From Xylocopa sonorina (lineage: Eukaryota; Arthropoda; Insecta; Hymenoptera; Apidae): a DNA stretch of 64,000 nucleotides. Both the position numbers and the translations under genes were made by a program. The stretch spans positions 248,001-312,000 of the forward strand of contig NW_027490397.1 of NCBI RefSeq assembly GCF_050948175.1. The letters are read 5' to 3'. The notes beneath the pieces are model-generated. The model had not been told where the DNA came from and ran no database searches. It worked only from the letters and a program-made list of their open reading frames with translations. Shown here piece after piece: positions 54,071-64,000 of the stretch. The stretch's first letter is position 1; every line of letters begins with the position of its first letter.

Positions 54071-56935
54071 ATATCGAAGTAATAGTGTTCTAATGGGTCT
54101 TAAAACGCGATATCGAATCTCATTTCTATGTTTCACGATAAGATATAATATTCATTGCGAAGAGTCATGTATACCTCGTACTCACTTCAAAAGAATGTAA
54201 ATGCGACACTTCCATGCTAGGAAATAGCGTTTGCACATGCCTACGTATCGGGGCAATAGAGTTCTAATGCTTCTCAAAACGCGATGTCGCATCTCATTTC
54301 TATGTTTCGTGATAAGATATAATATTCATTGCGAAGTGTCATGTATACCTCGTACTCACTTCAAAAGAATGTAAATGCGACACTCCCTTGCTAGGAAGTA
54401 GCGTTAGCAGATGCCTACGTATCGTAGCAATAGTGTTCTAACGCTACTTAAAACGCCATATCGCATTTCATTTCTATGCTTCATGATAAGATATAATATT
54501 AATTGCGAAGTGTCATGTATACCTTGTATTCGCTTCAGAAGAATGTAAATGCGACATTTCCTGGCTAGGAAATAGCGTTTGCTGATGTCTATGTATGGTA
54601 GCAAGCGTGTTATAATGCTTCTTAAAACAAGATATCGCATCTCCTTTCTATGTTTCATTATAAGATATAATATTCATTGCGAAGTGAAATGTATACCTCG
54701 CATACACTTCAAACGAATGTCAAGACGACTCTTCCTTAATAGGAAATAGCGTTTGCAGATGTCTACGCATCGAAGCAATAGAGTTCTAATGCTTCTTGAA
54801 ACGCGATATCGCATCTCATTTCTATGCTTCATGATAAGCTATAATATTCATTGCGAAGTGTCATGTATACCTCGCACACACTTCAAATGAATGTAAATCC
54901 GACACTTCCTTCCTAGAAAATTACGTTTACAGATGTCTACGTATCGAAGCAATAGAGTTCTAATGCTTCTTATATGGCCATATCGCATCACATTCCTATG
55001 TTTTATGATAAGATATAATATTCATCGCGGAGTATCATGTATACCACGTTTTCTCTTCAAAAGAATGTAAATGCGACACTTCCTTGCTAGGAAGTAGCGT
55101 TTGCAGATGTGTACGTATCGAAGCAATAGAGTTCTAATGCTTCTTAAATCGCCATATCGCAACTCATTTCTATGTTTTATGATAAGATATAATATTCATT
55201 GCGGTGTATCATGTATACCACGTTTTCTCTTCAACAGAATGTAAATACGACACTTCCTTGCTAGGAAATAGCGTTTGCAAATGTCTACGTATTGTAGCAG
55301 TAGAGTTCTAATGCTTCTCAAAACGCGATATCGCATCTCATATCTATGTTTCATGATAAGACATAATATTCATTGTGGAGTGTTATGTATACCTCGTATT
55401 CACTTCAAAGGATGTAAATGCAACACTCCCTTGCTAGGAAATAGCGTCTGCAGATGTCTATGTATCGTAGCAATAGAGTTCTAATGCTTCTTAAAACGCG
55501 GATCGATCCTCATTTCTATGTTTCACGATAAAATATAATATTCATTGTGGGGTGTTATGTATACCTCGTCTGTACTTCCTAAGAATGTAAATGCGACACT
55601 TCCTTGCTAGGAAATAGCGTCTGCAGATATCTACGTAGCAATAGGGTACTAATGCTTCTTAAAAGGAGATAACGAATCACATTTCTATGTTTCATGATAA
55701 GATATAATATTCATTGCGAATTGTGTTGTATACCTCGCATACACTTCAAAAGAATGTAAATGCGACACTTCGTGGCTAGGAAGTAGCGTTAGCAGATGTC
55801 TACGTATCGAAGCAATAGAGTACTAACGGTTCTTAAAACGAGATATCGCATCTCATTTCTATGTTCTAGGATGATATAATATTCTTTGCGTAGTGTCATG
55901 AATACTTCGTATTCACTTCAAAAGAATGTAAATGCGACACTTCCTTGCTTCGAAATAGCGTTTGCAGATGTCTACGTATCGAAGCAATAGAGTTCTAATG
56001 CTTCTCAAACACGATATCGCATCACATATCTATGTTTCGTGATAAGATGTAACATTCTTTGCGAAGTGTCATGTATACCTCGTATTCACTTCAGAAGAAC
56101 GTAAATGCGACACTTCCTTTCTAGAAAATGGCGTTTGCAGATGTCTTCGTATCGAAGCAATAGAGTTCTAATGCTTCTTAAAACGAGATATCGCATCTCA
56201 TTTCTATGTTTCATGATTGGATATAATATTCATTGTGGAGAGTTATGTATACCTCGCATACACTTCAAACGAATGTAAATGCGACACTTCCTTGCTAGGA
56301 AATAGCGTTGGCAGATGTCTACGTATCGAAGCAGTAGAACTCTAATGCTTCTTAAATCGCCATATCGCATCTCATTTCTATGTTTCAGGATAAGATATAA
56401 TATTCATTGTTTAGTGTTTCATATACGTCGTGCTCACTTCAAAAGAATCTAAATGCGACACTTCCTTGCTAGGAAATAGCGTTTGCAGATGTCTACGTAT
56501 CGAAACAATAGAGTTCTAGTGCTTCTTAAATCGCGACGTCGCATTTCATTTCTATGTTTCATGATAAGATATAATATTCATTGCGAAGTGTCATGTATAC
56601 CTCGCGTTCTCTTCAGAATAATGTACATGCGACACATCATTGCTAGGAAGTAGCGTTTGGAGATGTCTACGTATCGGAGCAATAGAGTTCTAGTGCTTCT
56701 TAAATCGGGATACCGCATCTAGTTTCTATGTTCATGATAAGATATAATGTTCATTGCGAAGTGTTATGTATTCCTCGTCTGCACTTCAAATGAATATAAA
56801 TGCGACACTTCCTTTCTAGTAAATAGCGTTTCCAGATGTCTACGTATCGAAGCAATAGAGTTCTAATGCTTATTAAAACGGGATGCCGCATCTCATTTCA
56901 ATGTTTCATGATAAGAAATAATAATCTTTGCGAAG

Positions 56936-58505
56936 TGTCATGAGTACCGCGTATTCACATCAAAGGAATGTAAATGCGACACTTCCTTGCTGGGAAATAG
57001 CGTTTGCAGATGCCTACGTATCGTAGCAAAAGTGTTCTAATGCTTCTTAAAACGCGATATCACACCTCACTTCTATGTTTCTTTATAAGATATAATATTC
57101 ATTGCGAGAAGTCATGTATAGCTCGCATACAATTCGAATGAATGTAAAGGCGGCACTTCCTTGCTAGGTTATTGCGTTTGCAGATGCCTACGTTTCGAAG
57201 CTATAGAGTTCAAATGCTCCTTAAGACGGGATATCGCATCTCAATTCTATGTTTCAAGAAAAGGTATAATATTCATTGCGAATTGTCATGTATACCTCGT
57301 ATTCGCTACAAAAGAATGTAAATGCGACTCTTCCTTGCTATTACATAATGTTAGCAGATGTCTACGTATCGTAGCAAAGAGTTCTAATGCTTCATAAAAC
57401 GCAATATCGCATTTCATGTCTATGATTCCTGATAAGATGTAATATTCATTGCGACGTTTAATGTACACCTCGCATACACTTCAAATGAATTTAAATGCGA
57501 AACTTCCTTGCTAGGAAATAGCGGTTGCAGATGTCTACGAATCGAAAAAATAGAGTTCTAATGCTTCTTAAATCGCCATATCGCATCTCATTTCTACGTT
57601 TCATGATAAGATATAATATTCATTGTGCAGTATTATGTATATCTCGTCTACGCTCCAAATGAATGTAAATGCGACACTTCCTTGCTAGGAAATAGCGTTT
57701 GCAGACGTCTACATATCGAGGCAATAGAGTTCTAATGCTTCTTTAATCGCGATATCGCATCTCAATTCTATGTTTCATGATAAGATATAATATTCATTGC
57801 GTAATGTCATGTATACTTCGTATTCACTTCAAAAGAATGTAAATGCGACACTTCCTTGCTAGGAAATAACGTATGCTGATATCTACGTATCGTAGCAATA
57901 GATTTCTAATGCTTCTTAAATCGCGATATCGCATCTCACTTCTACGTTTCATGATAAGATATAATATTCATTATGCAGTGTTACGTATATCTCGCTTACA
58001 CTTCAAATGAATGTAAATGCGACACTTCCTTGCTAGGAAATAGCGTCTGCAGATATCTACGTATCGTAGCAATACAGTTCTAATGCTTCTTAAAACACGA
58101 TATCGCATCTCATTTCTATGTTTCATGATAAGATATAATAATCATTGCGAATTGTCATGTATACCTCGCATACACTTCAAATGAATGTAAATGCGACACC
58201 TCCTTGTTAGGATATAGCGATGGCAGATGCCTGCGTATGGAAGCAATAGGGTTCTAATGCTTCTTAAAACGCGATATCGTATCTCATTTCTATGTTTCAT
58301 GATAAAATATAATATTCATTGTGCAATGTTATGTATACATCGCATTCACTTCAAGAGAATGTAAATGCGACATTACCTTGCTAGGAAATTGCGTTTGCAG
58401 ATGTCTACGTATCCTAGCAATAGAGTTCTAATGCTTCCTAAAACAAGATATCGCGACTCATTTCTATGTTTCATGAGAAGATATAATATTCATTGCGAAG
58501 TGTCA
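56936..58505 (-). repeat. Source segment of an internal satellite duplication
   Basis: Nine monomers, including the marked variants TTGCTAGGTTATTGCG (57161), GTATGCTGATATCTACG (57871) and GTTAGGATATAGCGATGG (58206). All reappear in 59023-60066. Confidence 0.85.
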
Positions 58506-59022
58506 AGTACACCTCGTATTCACTTCCAAAGAATGTAAATGCGACACTTCCTTCCTAGGAAATAGCGTTTGCAGATATCTACGTATCGTAGCAATAGAGT
58601 TCTAATGCTTCTCAAAACGCGATATCGTATCTCATTTCTATGTTTCATGATAAGACATAATATTCATTGCGAAGTGTCACTTATATCTCGCATATACTTC
58701 AAAAGAATGTAAATGCGACACTTCATTGCTAGGAAATAGCGTTTGCAGATGTCTACGTATCGTAGCAATAGAGTTCTAATGCTCCCTAAATCGCGATATC
58801 GCATCTCGTTTCTATGTTTCATGATAAGATACAATATTCATTGCGAAGTGTCACTTATACCTCACATACACTTCAAATGAATATAAATGCTACACATCAT
58901 TGATAGGAAATAGCGTTTGCAGATGTATACGTATCGTAGCATTAGAGTTCTAATGCTTCTCTAAACGCCATATCGCATCTCATTTCTATGTTTCATGATA
59001 AGATATAATATTCATTGCGAAG

Positions 59023-60066
59023 TGTCATGAGTACCTCGTATTCACTTCAAAGGAGTGTAAGTGCGACACTTCCTTGCTGGGAAATAGCGTTTGCAGATGC
59101 CTACGTATCGTAGCAAAAGTGTTCTAATGCTTCTTAAAACGCGATATCACACCTCACTTCTATGTTTCTTTATAAGATATAATATTCATTGCGAGAAGTC
59201 ATGTATAGCTCGCATACAATTCGAATGAATGTAAAGGCGGCACTTCCTTGCTAGGTTATTGCGTTTGCAGATGCCTACGTTTCGAAGCTATAGAGTTCAA
59301 ATGCTTCTTAAAACGGGATATCGCATCTCAATTCTATCTTTCAAGAAAAGGTATAATATTCATTGCGAATTGTCATGTATACTTCGTATTCACTTCAAAA
59401 GAATGTAAATGCGACACTTCCTTGCTAGGAAATAGCGTATGCTGATATCTACGTATCGTAGCAATAGATTTCTAATGCTTCTTAAATCGCGATATCGCAT
59501 CTCACTTCTACGTTTCATGATAAGATATAATATTCATTATGCAGTGTTACGTATATCTCGCTTACACTTCAAATGAATGTAAATGCGACACTTCCTTGCT
59601 AGGGAATAGCGTCTGCAGATATCTATGTATCGTAGCAATACAGTTCTAATGCTTCTTAAAACACGATATCGCATCTCATTTCTATGTTTCATGATAAGAT
59701 ATAATAATCATTGCGAATTGTCATGTATACCTCGCATACACTTCAAATGAATGTAAATGCGACACCTCCTTGTTAGGATATAGCGATGGCAGATGCCTGC
59801 GTATGGAAGCAATAGGGTTCTAATGCTTCTTAAAACGCGATATCGTATCTCATTTCTATGTTTCATGATAAAATATAATATTCATTGTGCAATGTTATGT
59901 ATACATCGCATTCACTTCAAAAGAATGTAAATGCGACATTACCTTGCTAGGAAATGGCGTTTGCAGATGTCTACGTATCGTAGCAATAGAGTTCTAATGC
60001 TTCCTAAAACAAGATATCGCGACTCATTTCTATGTTTCATGAGAAGATATAATATTCATTGCGAAG
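59023..60066 (-). repeat. Duplicate of 56936-58505 lacking three monomers
   Basis: The marker variants lie at 59248, 59437 and 59772. Offsets are 2087 bases (12 monomers, minus 1 base) for the first block and exactly 1566 bases (9 monomers) for the second. The duplicate therefore lost 3 monomers between the blocks, near 59400. Confidence 0.85.
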
Positions 60067-62255
60067 TGTCATGTACACCTCGTATTCACGTCAAAGGAAT
60101 GTAAATGCGACACTTCCTTGCTAGGAAGTAGCGTTTGCAGATGTCTACGTATCGCAGCAATAGATTTCTAATGCTACTTAAAACTCGATATCGCGTCTCA
60201 CTCCTATGTTTCATGACAGGATATAGTATTCATTGCGAAGTGTCATGTGTACCTCCTATTCATTTCAAAGGAATGTAAATGCGACACTACATTGCGAGGC
60301 AATAGCGTTTGCAGATGTCTACGTATCGTAGCAATAGAGTTCCAATGCTTCTTAAAACGCGATATCGCATCTCATTTCTATGTTTCATGATAAGATATAA
60401 TATTCACTGTGCAATGTTATGTATACATCGCATTCATTTCAAAAGAATGTAAATGCGACATTTCCTTCCTAGCAAATAGCATTTGCAGATGTCTACGTAC
60501 CGTAGTAATTGAGTTCGAATGCTTCTTAATACGAGATATCGCATTTCATTCCTATGTTTCCTGATAAGATGTAATATTCATTGCGAAGTGTCATGTATAC
60601 CTCGTATTCACATCAAAAGAATGTAAATGCGACACTTCCTTGCTAGGAAATAGCGGTTGCAGCTGTCTACGTATCGAAGCAATAGTGTTCTAATGCGTCT
60701 TAAAACGGGATATCGCATATCACTTATATGTTTCATGATAAGATATAGTATTCATTATGGAGTGTTATGTATACCCCGTGTTCACTTCAAAAGAATGTAA
60801 ATGCGACATTTCCTTGCTAGGAAGTAGCGTTTGCAGATGATTACGTATCGTAGCAATAGAGTCCTAATGCTTCTTAAAACGCGATATCGCATCTCATTTC
60901 TATGTTTCATGATGAGATATAATATTCATTGCGAAGTGTCATGTATACCTCGTATTCACGTCAAAGGAATGTAAATGCGACACTTCCTTGCTAGGAAGTA
61001 GCGTTTGCAGATGTCTACGTATCGAAACAATAGAGTTCTAATGCTTCCTAGAACGCGATATCGCATCTCATTTCTATGTTTCATGACAATATATAATATT
61101 CATTGCGAAGTGTTGTGTACACCTCGTCGCAACTTGATAAGAATGTACATGCGACACATCCTTGCTAGGAAATAGCGTTCGCAGATGTTCATGTATCGTA
61201 GCAATAGAGTTCTAATGCTTTTTAAATCGCTATATCGCATCTCATTTCTATGTTTCATTATAAGATATAATATTCATTGTGGAGTGTTATCTATACCTCG
61301 AAGTCACTACAGAAGAATGTAAATGCGACACTTCCTTGCTAGGAAATAGCGTTTGCAGATGTCTACGTATCGTATCATTAGAGTTCTAATGCTTCTCAAA
61401 ACGCGATATCGCATCTCATTTCTATGTTCATGATAAGATATAATATTCATTGTGGAGTGTTTGTATACGTCGTATTCACCTCAACAGAATGTAAATGCGA
61501 CAGTTCCTTGCTAGGAAATAGCGTTTGCAGATATCTACGTATCGTAGCAGTAGTGTTCTAATGCTTCTTAAAACACGATATCGCATCTCATTTCTATGTT
61601 TCACGATAAGACATAATATTCATTGCGAAGTGTCATGTATACCTCGCATACACTTCAAATGATTGTAAATGCGACACTTCCTTGCTGGGAAATAGCGTTT
61701 GCAGATGTCTACGTATCGTAGCATTAGAGTTCTAATGCTTCTCAAAACGCGATATCGCATCTCATTTCTATGTTTCATGATAAGATATAATATTCATTGC
61801 GATGTTTCATGTATACCTCGCATACACTTCAAATGATTGTAAACGCGACACTTCCTTGCAACGGAATAGCGTGTCTAGATGTCTACATATCGAAGCAATA
61901 ATGTTCTAATGCATCCTGAATCGCGATATCGCATCTAATTTCTATGACTCATGATAAGATGTAATATTCATTGCAACGCGATATGTTTTCTCGTATGAAC
62001 TTCAAAGGAATGTAAATGCCACACTTCTTTCCTACGGAATAGCGCCTCTGGATAACTAGGTATCGAAGCAATAGTGCTCTATTGCTTCATAAAATGCGAT
62101 ATCGGATCTTATTTCTATGTTTCATGATTAAATGTAATAATCAATGCAACGCGTCATGTATACCACGTCAACACTTCTAAATAAGATAAGTCCCACACAT
62201 CCTTGCTGGAGAATAGCGTCTCTAGATGTCTACGTATCGAAGCAATACAGTCTTT

Positions 62256-64000
62256 CAAACACATCTTATCACTAAACATAGAAATGAGATGCGATATCGC
62301 GTATTATGAACCATTTGAACTCTGTTGCTAGGATATGAAGATATCCAGAAACGTTATTCCGTAGCATGGAAGTGTGGGCTTTACATTCTGTTGTTGTGTA
62401 GACGAGATATACATAACGCGTTGCATTGGATATTACGCCTTATCGTGAGACATAGAAATAAGATGCGATACCGCGTTTTAAGATATTTTAGAACTCTATT
62501 GCTTCGATACATAGACATCTTGAAACGCTGTTCCGTCGCAAAGAATTGTAGCATATACATTCTTTTGAAGTGTAGCCGCGATATTCATAATGCATTAAAT
62601 TGAATGTTACATCTTATCATGAGACATAGAAATGAGATGCGATATCGCGCTTTAAGAAGCATTAGAACTATATTGCAACGATACGTAGGCATCTCGAAAC
62701 GCATTTCCTAGCAAGAAAGTGTGGCATTTACATTCTTTTGATGTGCAGACGAGGTATCCATAACACTTCGCAATGAATATTATATCTTATCATGAAGCAT
62801 AGAACTGCGATGCGATATCGCGTTATAAGAAGCATTAGAACTCTACTGCTTCGATGCGTAGACATCTCGAAACGCATTTCCTACCAAACAAGTGTGGGAT
62901 TTACATTCTTTTGAAGTGTAGACGACGCATACGAAACACTTTGCAATGAATATTATATCTTATCGTGAAACATAGAACTGAGATGCGATATCGCGTTTTT
63001 AGAAGCATTAGAATTCTATTGCTACGAAACGTAGACATCTGCGAAAGCTATTTCCTAGCAAGGAAGTATCGCATTTGCATTCATTTGAAGTGAATACGGT
63101 GTACACATGACACTTCGCATTGAATGTTTAATCTTAACACGGAGCACAGAAAAGAGATGCGATATCGCGTTTTAAGGAGCATTAGAACTCTATTACTACG
63201 ATACGTAGATATCTGGAGTCGCCATTTCCTAGCAAGGAAGTGTCGCATTTACATGCTTTTGAAGTGAATACGAGGTATACATGACACTTCGCAATGAATA
63301 TTATACCTTATCATGAAACACAGATACGAGATGCGACATCTCGTTTTAAGAAGCATTAGAACTCTATTGTTTCGATACGGAGACATCTGCAAACGCTATT
63401 TCCTAGCAAGGAAGTGTCGCATTTGCATTCTTTTGAAGTGAATTGGAGGTATACATGGCACTTCGCAATGAATATTATACCTTGTCATGAAACATAGAAG
63501 CGAGAAGCGATATCGCGTATTAAGAGGCATTAGAACTCTATTGCTACGATACGTAGATATCTGGAGACGCTATTTCCTAGCAAGGATGTGTCGCATTTAC
63601 ATTCTATTGAAGTGAATACGAGGTATACATTACACTCCGCAATAAATATTATATCTTATCATGAAACATAGAAATGAGATGCGATATTTGGTTTAAGAAG
63701 CATTAGAACTCTACTGCTTCGATACGCAGACATCTGCCAACGCTATTTCCTAGCAAGGGAGTGTCGCATTTACATTCTTTTGAAGTGAATACGAGGTACA
63801 CATGACACTTCGCAATTAGTATTATAACTTTTCATGAAACATAGAAATGAGATACGGTATCCCGTTTTAAGAAGCGTTAGAACTCTATTGCTACGATACG
63901 TAGACATCTGCAAACGCTATTTCCTAGCAAGGTAGTGTTGCATTTACATTCATTTGATGTGTAGACGAGGAATACATAAGACCTCGCAATGAATAATATA
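62256..64000 (+). repeat. 174-bp satellite array, plus orientation (about 10 monomers, runs off the window)
   Basis: After a switch near 62255 the monomer reads forward again: AACATAGAAATGAGATGCGA, TATCGCG and GAAGTGTAGACGAGG. The first monomers are diverged (TTATTCCGTAGC), the later ones are the young type. Confidence 0.95.

Larger units (their letters stand above)
54071..62255 (-). repeat. Young 174-bp satellite array, minus orientation (about 47 monomers)
   Basis: Each unit reads, on plus: AATAGCGTTTGCAGATGTCT, ACGTATCGTAGCAATAGAGT, TCTAATGCTTCTTAAAACGC, GATATCGCATCTCATTTCTA, TGTTTCATGATAAGATATAA, TATTCATTGCGAAGTGTCAT and GTATACCTCG, then an ACTTCAAA...GAATGTAAATGCGACACTTCC part. Homogeneity is high in the middle and falls near 61830-62255, where variants like TGCAACGGAATAGCG appear. 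No genes. Confidence 0.97.

Noticed and set aside
57161..62603. Several open frames of 60-92 codons with similar proteins
   Set aside because: They are translations of the 174-bp monomer (174 = 3 x 58, so frames stay open across units).

Overview
The window is eukaryotic, repeat-dominated DNA, most likely pericentromeric, subtelomeric or rDNA-adjacent heterochromatin of an insect. Hymenoptera (ant or bee) is my best guess. The reasons are: short runs of the insect telomeric repeat TTAGG/CCTAA; an arthropod-type rDNA fragment (28S 5' end, ITS2, 5.8S, ITS1); several R1-clade-like non-LTR retrotransposons (TRAS/SART-like, with EN, RT and zinc-knuckle ORF1); a BEL/Pao pol remnant; and a long solo LTR. 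I see no secure single-copy host gene, and I found no bacterial-type operon or CRISPR. The species assignment is inference.

Layout. 1-9376: a decayed BEL/Pao element (RT/RNase H at 867-1581, integrase at 5118-6479) interrupted by LINE-A copy 1 (1582-5117). It is flanked by two LTR copies in opposite orientation (1-674 minus, 6567-7095 plus) and embedded in an old, diverged form of a ~174-bp satellite. 9377-14123: AT-rich, mostly non-repetitive DNA with one doubtful two-exon reading frame (12169-12690, minus). 14124-16147: an LTR fragment and old satellite. 16148-20225: an orphan rDNA fragment on the minus strand with no 18S and a truncated 28S, ending in a ~38-bp minisatellite.

20254-38525: three related LINEs lie head to tail on the minus strand, LINE-D (5'-most), LINE-C and LINE-B copy 1. 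LINE-D is bounded on both sides by exactly four units of the telomeric repeat. LINE-C carries a second LINE-B 3' fragment inserted at its ORF2 stop codon, and its ORF1 holds two diverged copies of a gag-like zinc-knuckle module. 38526-39070: two short tandem arrays built from TGACG half-sites, one CRE-like and one palindromic. 39410-48638: LINE-B copy 2 (plus), into which a full-length LINE-A copy 2 (minus, 39519-45365) is inserted with a 15-bp target-site duplication. 48639-49140: a further LINE-B ORF1 fragment.

49141-64000: the young, homogeneous form of the 174-bp satellite. It has two orientation switches (about 51896 and 62255), a solo LTR with perfect termini and a 4-bp target duplication (52646-54066), and an internal multi-monomer duplication. 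The nesting gives a relative history: satellite first, then LTR elements and LINEs, then rearrangement. All recognised coding regions are retroelement genes and almost all are broken. Long G or C homopolymers recur inside element copies.
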